Notes under the pieces: model-generated | Told to the model about the DNA's origin: nothing | What the model saw: only the letters and a program-made list of their open reading frames with translations | Databases searched by the model: none | From: Clostridium sp. MB40-C1 | Lineage (GTDB): Bacteria > Bacillota > Clostridia > Clostridiales > Clostridiaceae | NCBI RefSeq assembly: GCF_030913655.1 | Contig: NZ_CP133189.1 | Location: forward strand, 2,790,001-2,854,000 | DNA: 64,000 bases | Direction: 5' to 3' | In this document: positions 26,729 to 34,785 of the stretch, one piece after another | Position numbering within the stretch: position 1 is the first letter of the stretch | Layout: the number at the start of each line of letters is the position of its first letter | Program-made: the position numbers and the translations under genes

Positions 26729-26815
26729 AACTCTCCCCCTTTTAATACAAAATCAAATTTATTTACTTCAACATTCGATACAATATCTTATCTACATCTA
26801 TTCAACACTGAAACA

Positions 26816-26889
26816 AACAACTCCATTTTTTTATTAAGTTGTATCTAGCGACAACCTTATTCTATCATAAAGGTTGTTTGTCGTCAAAT
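26816..26889 (-). promoter_or_regulatory. Promoter and probable BusR operator of the opuCA operon
   Basis: Minus strand -35 TTGACG (26882-26887), 17-base spacer, -10 TAGAAT (26859-26864). Half-sites AAGTTGT (26836), ACAACCTT (26851-26858) and AAGGTTGT (26870-26877) form an inverted array over the -10 and spacer, with AACAACT further downstream at 26816. Closely matches 512-590. Confidence 0.78.
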
Positions 26890-26898
26890 TATAAAAAA

Positions 26899-26943
26899 AC
26901 ATAGATAACTACTTTGTTTAAAAATGAAAGTAGTTATCTATGT
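26899..26943 (-). terminator. Terminator of the GntR/RCK_C regulator gene
   Basis: Perfect 17-bp stem (ACATAGATAACTACTTT and complement) with an 11-base loop, followed on the minus strand by seven T. Confidence 0.92.
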
Positions 26944-26987
26944 TTTAAAAATAGCAAAATATTATAATTTAGTTACTTCTATCTTAC

Positions 26988-27623
26988 CTATTTTCTAATC
27001 TCATCAACACCTAAAAATTTTTTTATTTTATCTACTACACCCTCGTCACCAACCGCTAAAATCTTATCGCCAACTTTGAACTCTAAATAAGGTCCAGGTG
27101 ATATTAAAATATCATCGTTTCTTTTTACTCCTATTATAGTTCCTCCAGTATTTTGCCAAAATTCACTATCCCCTATAGTTTTACCTATTATAGATGCCGA
27201 CTCTGTTATTTCTACTTCTATAGTTTGTATCATGTCTATACTTCTAAATCTATATGAATAATCTATAATTTTTTCATTTATATCCTGGATTTTTCTTTCT
27301 ATGTCACTCTTATCTTGAAGTAGTTTCTTCATGTTATTTCTTAATGAACCTATGCTCTCTTTTTCTTTAAAACTTTCAATAAAACCATAAGCCTTATCAA
27401 TAGATTTTACAATAATTCCGCTACCCTTGTTAACTTCAACTACACCCTTATCTTCAAGTAGCTTCATTGATTTTCTAATAGTTTCTGGGGAAACATTATA
27501 TTCCCCTGCTAGTAAAGATCGTCCTCTTAGTTTCTCTCCCTCTTGTATATAACCCTTATATATTCTCATGGCAACATCTACTGCTATCTTTACATAACGG
27601 GGCATTTCAAGACGCTCACTCAT
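26988..27623 (-). CDS. busR: GntR-type regulator with RCK_C (TrkA-C) domain, BusR homologue
   Basis: A 211-residue regulator: GntR winged HTH (about 8-75; LAGEYNVSPETIRKSMKLLEDKG), a coiled-coil linker (80-115) and a C-terminal TrkA_C/RCK_C domain (about 120-210; ITESASIIGKTIGDSEFW, LEFKVGDKILAVGD). This combination is BusR, which in Lactococcus and Streptococcus binds c-di-AMP and represses betaine uptake genes. It lies directly upstream of the opuCA operon with its own terminator between, and matching operator blocks lie before both osmolyte transporters in the window. GGAGG stands 7 bases before the ATG. Confidence 0.88.
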   Translation of the reverse strand: MSERLEMPRYVKIAVDVAMRIYKGYIQEGEKLRGRSLLAGEYNVSPETIRKSMKLLEDKGVVEVNKGSGIIVKSIDKAYGFIESFKEKESIGSLRNNMKKLLQDKSDIERKIQDINEKIIDYSYRFRSIDMIQTIEVEITESASIIGKTIGDSEFWQNTGGTIIGVKRNDDILISPGPYLEFKVGDKILAVGDEGVVDKIKKFLGVDEIRK

Positions 27624-27701
27624 GCTAAAACCTCCAAAATTTGTTATAGTACAATTGCCAACTAAGATTATAACATAAAGTTCTTTTGAAGGGAAATTTA
27701 T

Positions 27702-28658
27702 TTAAACTACTTGTTTTTCACTCCATTTACCACATCTATCTCCAAAACACCCAACTACAGATATACCATCTTTTATATTAACCACTTCACACCTATTAGG
27801 GCATCCCTTACATTCAAAACTTGAAGATACAAATTCTCTATCTGCTATATCAAATCCTTTAAATTTAGTTTTACCAACCTTTTTTACTGCTTCAGCTCCT
27901 AACATAGCTGCTCCTATAGAACCCATAACATCATAATTCTCTGGAACATAAACTTGAAATCCCAAAGCATTTTCAAAAGCTTTTTTTATTCCACTATTAG
28001 CTGCTACTCCACCTTGGAAAAATACTTTTTGCTCTATATCTTTTCCTTTTGCTACATTGTTTAAATAATTTCTGACAAGCGCTTCGCATAGCCCCATAAT
28101 TATATCAGATTGATCATATCCTAACTGCTGTTTATGTATCATATCTGATTCAGCAAAAACTGCACACCTCCCAGCAATTCTTACTGGAACTTGTGACTTT
28201 AAAGCATAATCACCAAAATCTTCAATTGGTATTTCTAATCTTTCAGCTTGCCTGTCTAAAAAAGATCCAGTACCAGCAGCACAAACTGTATTCATAGCAA
28301 AATCTGTTACAACTCCATCTTTTAGAGTTATTATCTTAGAATCCTGCCCACCTATTTCTATTATAGTTCTAACATTTTTATCTACAAATAATGATGCATA
28401 AGCGTGAGCAGTAATCTCATTCTTTATAGCATCTGCACCAACTAAAGCTGCTGCAATATGCCTACCACTTCCTGTAGTACCTACACTTTGAATTTGCTTA
28501 CTGTCATACTTTCCTTGTAACATTTTAAATCCCTCTTGAACTACATTTATAGGCTTTCCTTTAGTTCTTAAATATATTTTTTCAACTACATTCATAGCAC
28601 TATCAGTAATTACTATATCTGTGCTTACTGATCCTACATCAACACCCATATGATACAT
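27702..28658 (-). CDS. BadF/HgdC-type CoA-substrate enzyme activase (ASKHA ATPase)
   Basis: A 318-residue ATPase of the 2-hydroxyglutaryl-CoA dehydratase activator family: phosphate loop GVDVGSVSTDIVITD, second ATP motif IIEIGGQDSKII, the cluster-binding CAAGTGSFLDRQAERL and RCAVFAESDMIH (one [4Fe-4S] per dimer in the family). It has an extra C-terminal Cys cluster, CKGCPNRCEV and CFGDRCGKW, suggesting a second iron-sulfur cluster. Such activases inject an electron with ATP hydrolysis into a partner. Overlaps the preceding gene by 20 bases. Confidence 0.88.
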   Translation of the reverse strand: MYHMGVDVGSVSTDIVITDSAMNVVEKIYLRTKGKPINVVQEGFKMLQGKYDSKQIQSVGTTGSGRHIAAALVGADAIKNEITAHAYASLFVDKNVRTIIEIGGQDSKIITLKDGVVTDFAMNTVCAAGTGSFLDRQAERLEIPIEDFGDYALKSQVPVRIAGRCAVFAESDMIHKQQLGYDQSDIIMGLCEALVRNYLNNVAKGKDIEQKVFFQGGVAANSGIKKAFENALGFQVYVPENYDVMGSIGAAMLGAEAVKKVGKTKFKGFDIADREFVSSSFECKGCPNRCEVVNIKDGISVVGCFGDRCGKWSEKQVV

Positions 28659-29739
28659 CTTTTTTTCTTCTCCTCTCTAATAGATCTAGGAAAGCTTCTA
28701 TTCTTGTTACATATCCACCTTCCCCTGTCATTTCATCTACTACTAAACTCATTATTGGAAAATCTTTATCTTTGGATATAGTCGGAAGTATGGCTTTTGT
28801 TATAATCTCTGGCATACAGCCCATAGGAAATATTTGAATAGCACCATCGCAATTATCTTTATAAGCCATTACAGCTTCACCTATACATTCTCTAGCATGC
28901 CCACCTACATAGTAAGGTAAGTACTCCCTAGAAGCTAATCTTAAATCTATAGAATTAGCTTTTATCGTTTTCATTAATGCATCTTTTACCCACCAACTAG
29001 GTGTTAATTTTCTTTTACTACATACACCATAGTCCATAAGCTTTTCTTCAATATTTAGATTTGGGAACTCATCTATTACTGTATAAATTTCACCTATTAT
29101 AGATACTTTAATAGGATTCTTGTTCCTATCTATCTTTACTTTACTAATCTTCCTATTGTATTCTTCTAAAATTTTTAGCGCTTTTGTAGAATCATTTGTC
29201 TTAAATACTTCTTTTTTACAATTATTAAGTATTTTTTTACATTCACCTTTGTTTATCTCATACCCTGCTAAGTAATGAGCTCTTTCTTCGATTTTATCTA
29301 TTAAATTTATGGCTCTAAGTCCTTTTAAGCCCGCCTTTATTTTCTCTCTATTACTCTTCTTACTTTCAGATAATAACAAGTTTACTCTACGCATAAACTC
29401 TTCTTTGCCAATAGCTTTAGGATAGTCTAACACTATAAACTGCAAATCATGACCCATTTTTTTTAAAGTATTCATTTGAAGCTCGCAGTATTCTCCAAAT
29501 CTACACGGGCCACAGCTACCTACTATCAAAATAGTATCAGCTCCATTATCTATGCTTTGTAAATAATTTCCCATCATTATTTTAAATGGCAAGCACATTT
29601 CTTCTGGAGAACAAGCTGTCCCAATTTCAAGAGCAGTTTTATTATTTATTGGAGGGACAACATATTTCACTCCTATATCGTCAAAAAAAATTTTAGCAGC
29701 TATATATACATTACCCATGTGCGGAAAGGTTATTTTCAA
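28639..29739 (-). CDS. Acyl-CoA dehydratase/reductase-like protein (HgdB/DUF2229-type)
   Basis: A 366-residue protein with conserved Cys motifs CSPEEMCLPFKIMMGNY and GSCGPCRFGEYCE, and the terminal DEMTGEGGYVTRIEAFLDLLERR shared with its upstream neighbour. It is related to the 2-hydroxyacyl-CoA dehydratase component family and the DUF2229 half of large activase proteins; substrate unknown. TTG start behind GGAGGAG. Overlaps the neighbour on each side, so the three genes are one translational unit. Confidence 0.75.
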   Translation of the reverse strand: MKITFPHMGNVYIAAKIFFDDIGVKYVVPPINNKTALEIGTACSPEEMCLPFKIMMGNYLQSIDNGADTILIVGSCGPCRFGEYCELQMNTLKKMGHDLQFIVLDYPKAIGKEEFMRRVNLLLSESKKSNREKIKAGLKGLRAINLIDKIEERAHYLAGYEINKGECKKILNNCKKEVFKTNDSTKALKILEEYNRKISKVKIDRNKNPIKVSIIGEIYTVIDEFPNLNIEEKLMDYGVCSKRKLTPSWWVKDALMKTIKANSIDLRLASREYLPYYVGGHARECIGEAVMAYKDNCDGAIQIFPMGCMPEIITKAILPTISKDKDFPIMSLVVDEMTGEGGYVTRIEAFLDLLERRRKKDVSYGC

Positions 29740-30631
29740 TTTTTCTCCTCCTCTCTAACATATCAATAAATGCTTCTATCCTAGTGTTAAATCCTGCTTC
29801 ACCTGTTTGCTCATCTATTTTTATTACAAGCAGTGGAAAATCTTTTATTCTGTCTTTTATTAATTCTATAACTACAGAATCTATTCCACATGCAAAAGAT
29901 GACATGTAAATAATTCCATTAATTTTTTTTTCTGAAACTAAATAAGAAGCAGCCCCATAAGAATTTCTTGCAAAACTCCAAAACGGTCTTTTAAACAACC
30001 TGTTTATTTCTTCATCTATATATTCCTCTTTAACAAATTCTTCAGTTATAACCCCCACTTCAAACTTGTGAAGCTTTTGGACTATATTCATATTAATATA
30101 ATTATCATAAACATTATATGGATGTCCTAATAAAGCAATTTTTGTATTAAACTTATCATCATTTATTCCAACCTTAAATGTTCTTTGTTTCTCATGCGCT
30201 TTTAAATAAGCCATTTTTATAGAATATAAATTTTTTGTTATCATAAATCCTAACTTTTTTACCCATTCATATAAAGCCTTTTCATCATTCATGTATAATG
30301 GCAATTCTGTAATTAAAGGCATATCATCTATACTATACTTTATCATTTCAGGAAGTCCGCAAAATTTAGGGCAAATAAATTCATTATCTCTTACTCTCAT
30401 AATTCTTGGAACAATTATAATATCACATTTATCCTTTATACTAGCCACATGCCCATGAAACACTTTCACGGGTAAGCATGCTTCATCAACACAACACTTA
30501 ACCCCTTCATTTAGTATGTTCTTATTGGTATCATCAGAAACAATAACTTCTGCTCCTATTTCTCTTAAAAATGTCTCTATAAATGGATAATATTTATAAT
30601 ACAAAAGCCCTTTTGGCACTCCCACTTTCAT
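29711..30631 (-). CDS. DUF2229 acyl-CoA dehydratase activase-related protein
   Basis: A 306-residue protein starting MKVGVPKGLLYYKYYP with CCVDEACLPVKVFHGHV and CPKFCGLPEM, probably iron-sulfur ligands, and ending DEQTGEAGFNTRIEAFIDML, closely parallel to the next gene. DUF2229 is usually one segment of a giant activase in clostridia; here the parts are three separate overlapping genes. AGGAGG before the ATG. Function is not established beyond the family. Confidence 0.75.
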   Translation of the reverse strand: MKVGVPKGLLYYKYYPFIETFLREIGAEVIVSDDTNKNILNEGVKCCVDEACLPVKVFHGHVASIKDKCDIIIVPRIMRVRDNEFICPKFCGLPEMIKYSIDDMPLITELPLYMNDEKALYEWVKKLGFMITKNLYSIKMAYLKAHEKQRTFKVGINDDKFNTKIALLGHPYNVYDNYINMNIVQKLHKFEVGVITEEFVKEEYIDEEINRLFKRPFWSFARNSYGAASYLVSEKKINGIIYMSSFACGIDSVVIELIKDRIKDFPLLVIKIDEQTGEAGFNTRIEAFIDMLERRRKIENNLSAHG

Positions 30632-31257
30632 ATAATACCTCCTACATTAAATAAAAACTCACATCAATTATTATTGAACAATTAATTACTTTTTATTCAT
30701 ATTTAATCCATTAATATAAATTTAATTTATTAGTTGATTAATAAAATTTATCCACAATTTTAGAATCTTAATTGTTAAATTTACTTAAATAGTAATATAT
30801 AGTAAACATCTGACTTTAAACTATAATGTTTTTTTGTTGTTATCTATAAAAATCCTAAAATAACCTATTTATTAAATTATTTAGTTTAAAGATTTTCTCA
30901 CATTAGGAAGAAAATCATCATTTAGTCTTCCTCTTCTCCCCAGTATACATATTAGACTATATTACTTATAAAGAAACTAAGGCAGAGAAATTGGATTTTC
31001 TTATATATGTAGTTAGCCAATTAAACTTTGAAGTAGCAACTAGAAATACTTAAGGTGTAGGTTTCTAAAAATACGTAATTGTCGGAACGGACTCCGACAG
31101 CCTAGCTGGGGAATGGACTCCCCATAGCGAGGGTAGCATTTTTAGAAGAATACACCTTTAGTATTTCTTTGCCTTCTGAAGGTTTAATGGATAACTACAT
31201 ATATTCTAGAAAATTCTATTTCTCTGCCGTTATTCATTACATCGCACTTTTATTCTA
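30632..31257 (+). other. Intergenic region holding structured RNA element copy 1
   Basis: No gene seen. 30632-30887 is AT-rich without clear signals. 30888-31246 is the large RNA element described separately. The remaining 11 bases reach the stop codon of the minus-strand DMT transporter gene. Confidence 0.7.
30888..31246 (+). ncRNA. Large structured RNA element, copy 1
   Basis: Closely similar to 55353-55709. Long-range helices: GGCAGAGAAAT with ATTTCTCTGCC (30981-30991/31218-31228), 13-bp 31003-31015/31192-31204, ATTAAAC/GTTTAAT (31020/31182), AGAAATACT/AGTATTTCT with AAGGTGTA/TACACCTT (31042-31059/31151-31168), TTCTAAAAAT/ATTTTTAGAA (31063/31138). Inside are twin 6-bp hairpins with hexaloops ACGGAC (31087-31092) and ATGGAC (31113-31118), 8 bases apart. 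Helices change together between copies, and U-G wobbles occur only in the plus reading, so I assign the plus strand. No promoter or terminator is certain. I do not recognise an Rfam family. Confidence 0.75.
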
Positions 31258-32100
31258 TTATTTATCATAAAAATAAGATATAACTGCCATAATAACTATC
31301 ATAAGTCCACCAATTAAACTAAACAAATCAGGAACTTCATTCCATATAAATAATCCTATAATTGCGGAAAAAATTATATTTGTATAATTGTATATTGCCA
31401 CCTCTGATGCAGGAGCATATCTATAAGAATATGTTAAAGCAAATTGGGCTATTGCTGCAAAAACACCTGTTAAAATTAAATACATAAATTGAATTTTTGT
31501 TGGCATTATAAAATTTAACATCATCAATGGAAAAGTTCCTACAACTGAAATAAAGGAAAAATAAAAAACTATAGTGGAAGGATTTTCTCTATCTTTTAAA
31601 AATCTAACCAAAGTATAGGCTCCACCAGCAAAAGCAGCTGATAAAAATCCAGCTACTGCTGGAACTATGCTTAAATTCCACTGAGGTTTTATAACTAAGA
31701 GTGCTCCTATAAATACAACTATTATAGATATAATTTTTATAGGATTTAATTTTTCTTTAAGAAAAATAGCTGCAAAAAAAGTTATAAAAAACGGAGATAA
31801 TTTATTAAGCATTGATGAATCTGCTAAATATAGATTATTTATAGAATAAAAATATAAGAAAACTCCCATTAATCCTAGTAAAGCTCTTGCCAATAAATAC
31901 TTTTGATTTTCTCTTTTTCCAAACATACTTCCACTCCTTTTTTCCAAAATACCAAACGCAACAAAAAGACTTATAAAATTTCTAAAAAACACTTTTTCAA
32001 ATAATGGTATATCGCCTGCCAATTTAACCATAGCTGCCATAAAAGCAAAACATAAAGCTGATAAAAGCATAAGCAATACCGCTTTTAACTTACTATCCAT
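31258..32100 (-). CDS. EamA/DMT-family transporter
   Basis: A 280-residue inner-membrane protein with ten predicted helices in two EamA repeats (about 5-137 and 148-278; FFRNFISLFVAFGIL, VFAAIAQFALTYSYRYAPASEVAIYNY). Family members export amino acids, nucleotides or other metabolites; the substrate is not apparent. GGAGGGG before the ATG. Stands alone; its 3' end abuts the RNA element. Confidence 0.88.
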   Translation of the reverse strand: MDSKLKAVLLMLLSALCFAFMAAMVKLAGDIPLFEKVFFRNFISLFVAFGILEKRSGSMFGKRENQKYLLARALLGLMGVFLYFYSINNLYLADSSMLNKLSPFFITFFAAIFLKEKLNPIKIISIIVVFIGALLVIKPQWNLSIVPAVAGFLSAAFAGGAYTLVRFLKDRENPSTIVFYFSFISVVGTFPLMMLNFIMPTKIQFMYLILTGVFAAIAQFALTYSYRYAPASEVAIYNYTNIIFSAIIGLFIWNEVPDLFSLIGGLMIVIMAVISYFYDK

Positions 32101-32359
32101 TTTTCCCCTCCTGATTCTAAAACTACTTTATCCTTTAATATAATATAAGACTTTATAATACACTTGATAGTTTTATTATTACATTAATCAAAACATAAAG
32201 ATTATTAATTATACATATTTTCAGTCCATATTTTCCCTTATAAAAAATACATACTTTTTACATTCTAACACAATACTAATGGGTAAACTATGAATAATAA
32301 TGTTTTATACAAAGAAAACTATTTATAACATATAATTTTTTCAGAAATGGGGAATAAAA

Positions 32360-33175
32360 TTGAGAAGAATAAATAGAAACAAAATACAGCTCTATGGATT
32401 TAATAACTTAACTAAATCCCTAAGTTTTAATATATATGATATATGTTATACTAAAACTGAAGAAGATAGGAAAAAATATATTCAATATATTGATGAACAA
32501 TATAATTCTGAAAGATTAACCAAAATTCTAACAGAAGTAACCAAAATAATCGGTGCGAGTATTCTTAATATAGCTAAGCAGGATTATGATCCTCAAGGAG
32601 CAAGTGTAACCCTATTAATTTCAGAGGAAGAAGTCCCTATATATGTACTTGATCCATCTTGCAATAGAGGTGTAATAACTCCAAATAGAGAAAATATAGT
32701 TGGTCACTTAGATAAAAGCCATGTTACAGTACATACTTATCCAGAAAGTCATCCTCAAAATAGTATTTCTACATTTAGAGTAGATATAGATGTATCTACT
32801 TGTGGCACTATTTCTCCTTTAACTGCACTAAATCACCTAATAGGTAGCTTTGATTCAGATATTATCACTATAGATTATAGGGTTAGAGGTTTTACAAGAG
32901 ATATAAATGGCAAAAAATATTTCATAGATCATAAGATTAATTCTATACAAAACTTTATTTCAAAAAAAACTCTAGATAGATATAACTTAATTGACATGAA
33001 CATATATCAATCAAATATATTTCACACTAAAATGATGCTAGAAGATTTTCACCTTAGCAATTATCTATTTGAGATAAAAGAAGACGAACTATCTGAAGAT
33101 GAAAAAAATAAAATTGTAAATGCACTAAAAAAAGAAATGACGGAAATCTTTTATGGTAAAAATGTATTAGAATAA
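32360..33175 (+). CDS. speD: S-adenosylmethionine decarboxylase proenzyme
   Basis: A 271-residue SpeD of the E. coli type. It makes decarboxylated SAM for spermidine synthesis and cleaves itself to form the pyruvoyl cofactor; the cleavage site is K119-S120 in [16 protein letters not shown], with the catalytic Cys148 in STCGTISP. The start is TTG (32360-32362) behind GGGG. No spermidine synthase is adjacent. Its product, methylthioadenosine, is the source of methylthioribose consumed by the operon at 1.2-8.1 kb. Confidence 0.95.
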   Translation: MRRINRNKIQLYGFNNLTKSLSFNIYDICYTKTEEDRKKYIQYIDEQYNSERLTKILTEVTKIIGASILNIAKQDYDPQGASVTLLISEEEVPIYVLDPSCNRGVITPNRENIVGHLDKSHVTVHTYPESHPQNSISTFRVDIDVSTCGTISPLTALNHLIGSFDSDIITIDYRVRGFTRDINGKKYFIDHKINSIQNFISKKTLDRYNLIDMNIYQSNIFHTKMMLEDFHLSNYLFEIKEDELSEDEKNKIVNALKKEMTEIFYGKNVLE

Positions 33176-33197
33176 AAGTGCAAAGCACTTTTATTCT
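33169..33197. terminator. Bidirectional terminator embedded in two stop codons
   Basis: Perfect 13-bp stem (AGAATAAAAGTGC and complement) with loop AAA. Both convergent genes end in GAA TAA inside the stem. Confidence 0.85.
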
Positions 33198-33832
33198 ATA
33201 ATGCATTTCTTTGGACATGCACTTACACATTTTCCACACTGAATACAATCTGGATGATCTATAATATCTCCTTTGTAATCATATGGAACTATACCCATAG
33301 GACATTTTTTCTCACATAACTTACAAGAAACACAAGATTCTTTTACAATTAATGACTTTCTGTTCTTTTTAAAGTAAGATATAATTGCTGCTATACTTCC
33401 CATAGGGCAAAAATTACACCATGTTCTATGGTTAAATACTAACCCTAATACTATTCCCACAAATGTAGTAACAACTATCATTCTATAAAATACCATACCT
33501 ATTCCATTAATATCTCCCCAATTCTTATAAATACCAGCTCCAAACACATAAAACATAAAAATTATAAATATTCCTCTAAATATCCTTGATTTAAAAAATC
33601 TAGGCACAGATTTTTTAGGGCTATATTTAGCAACTAAACTATCATAGAATATACCCCTTGGACATATATTACCGCACCAAAATCTTCCTCTATTAAACAA
33701 AGCTAATATTATAGGACCTAACATACATATAACAGCTACTAATGCTATTTTTCTATTGAATAAACCTGACACAATAAATATTATCAATAACATATATCCA
33801 TATTTTTTCCAATTTTTTAATATATTTTGCAT
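33191..33832 (-). CDS. Membrane 4Fe-4S ferredoxin protein (NapH/CcoG-like)
   Basis: A 213-residue protein with about four membrane helices, two CxxxCP motifs in membrane-adjacent loops (CGNICPRG, CNFCPMG) and two C-terminal bacterial ferredoxin clusters (CVSCKLCEKKCP, CIQCGKCVSACP). Such proteins pass electrons across or along the membrane; the partner is unknown. ATG follows GGAGGTG. A long palindrome resembling a CsoR/CstR-family operator lies directly upstream. Confidence 0.85.
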   Translation of the reverse strand: MQNILKNWKKYGYMLLIIFIVSGLFNRKIALVAVICMLGPIILALFNRGRFWCGNICPRGIFYDSLVAKYSPKKSVPRFFKSRIFRGIFIIFMFYVFGAGIYKNWGDINGIGMVFYRMIVVTTFVGIVLGLVFNHRTWCNFCPMGSIAAIISYFKKNRKSLIVKESCVSCKLCEKKCPMGIVPYDYKGDIIDHPDCIQCGKCVSACPKKCIIE

Positions 33833-33846
33833 TAAAACACCTCCAT

Positions 33847-33883
33847 AAATCTTAATATACCCCCTATAGGTATATTAAGATTT
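33847..33883 (-). promoter_or_regulatory. CsoR/CstR-like palindromic operator
   Basis: Perfect 15-bp arms (AAATCTTAATATACC and complement) around CCCTATA; the centre ATACCCCCTATAGGTAT resembles operators of the CsoR/CstR/FrmR family. It lies between the start of the ferredoxin gene and any upstream promoter. Confidence 0.5.
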
Positions 33884-34021
33884 TATTATATACTTATTTA
33901 TATGTCAATTAAAAATATTATCCATTAAATATATACCTTACTTTATCAGCACTCTAGATATAGAATTTTTTTATATTTATTTTGCTAATACAAATTTTTA
34001 ACCAACATATATACTATAAAA

Positions 34022-34062
34022 AAATATGCCTGAAAGCATATTTTATGCTTTCAGGCATATTT
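34022..34062 (-). terminator. Terminator of the DUF488/helicase region
   Basis: 19-bp perfect stem around TATGCCTGAAAGCATA with a 3-base loop, followed by T-run on the minus strand; it overlaps the DUF488 stop codon. Confidence 0.92.
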
Positions 34063-34699
34063 TTGAAATTATTTCCTTCCATTTCATATTATAACCATAT
34101 TCAATTATCTTTCTTTTACTATCTTTAGGCGATACATCATCATATTCTGTAGAATTCAAAATATCTTGCATACTTATTTTAACTAATTCATTCTTTAGTA
34201 TTGGTTCATAAGTTAAAAATATTTCTTCTTCTATTCTAGATTGACTTTTACTAACATTCTCATCGATTATATGGTCAACAAAAATACCCTTTCTAGATAA
34301 TGCATACCCCACTAAAATACTTCTATGGCAATTTAACGGATTTCTTTCTGAACACATAAGAACTACTCTTTGTCTTTCTCTTAACATTTGAATTATTTGA
34401 TGGATTCCTTTTTTGAATAAATTACATTCAATAACTTTATCAAAATCCACATTGATCTTTTCATCTAACCCTATCCCATCCTTCCTTATCTCACCTAACT
34501 CTTTGCCCAAATAAAAGTATTTTATTTTATTTTCTTTTAACTTATTTTCTAACTCCCCCCTATTAAATTTTTTAGTATATTTATTAGATGTAATAGCCTT
34601 ACTCCTTATGTCTATAACATAATCAATCCTGTATTCTTCAAGAATAGTAATAAATTTATTTAAATTTCTAGTTGAATGTCCAATAGTATAACATACCAT
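34043..34699 (-). CDS. DUF488 family protein
   Basis: A 218-residue protein with the DUF488 start YTIGHSTRNLNKFI, the DIRS motif and the signature CSERNPLNCHR (116-126), which resembles a phosphatase/rhodanese-like loop. The family has no established biochemical role; members are often next to DNA-related genes. The helicase-nuclease gene lies 86 bases upstream on the same strand and a strong terminator closes both, so they may be one unit. Confidence 0.85.
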   Translation of the reverse strand: MVCYTIGHSTRNLNKFITILEEYRIDYVIDIRSKAITSNKYTKKFNRGELENKLKENKIKYFYLGKELGEIRKDGIGLDEKINVDFDKVIECNLFKKGIHQIIQMLRERQRVVLMCSERNPLNCHRSILVGYALSRKGIFVDHIIDENVSKSQSRIEEEIFLTYEPILKNELVKISMQDILNSTEYDDVSPKDSKRKIIEYGYNMKWKEIISKICLKA

Positions 34700-34785
34700 A
34701 ATAATTCCCCCGTTTTTAAAGCTATTTGTCTAAAACTGCTATACCTAATGTAAGTTTAACCAATGCTCCGATTCTAGAATGCTCT

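Noticed and set aside
30888-31246. IS element or HEARO-type insertion
   Set aside because: No open frame, no terminal inverted repeats of IS type and no tnpA/tnpB/iscB relatives in the window; kept as RNA element of unknown mobility.
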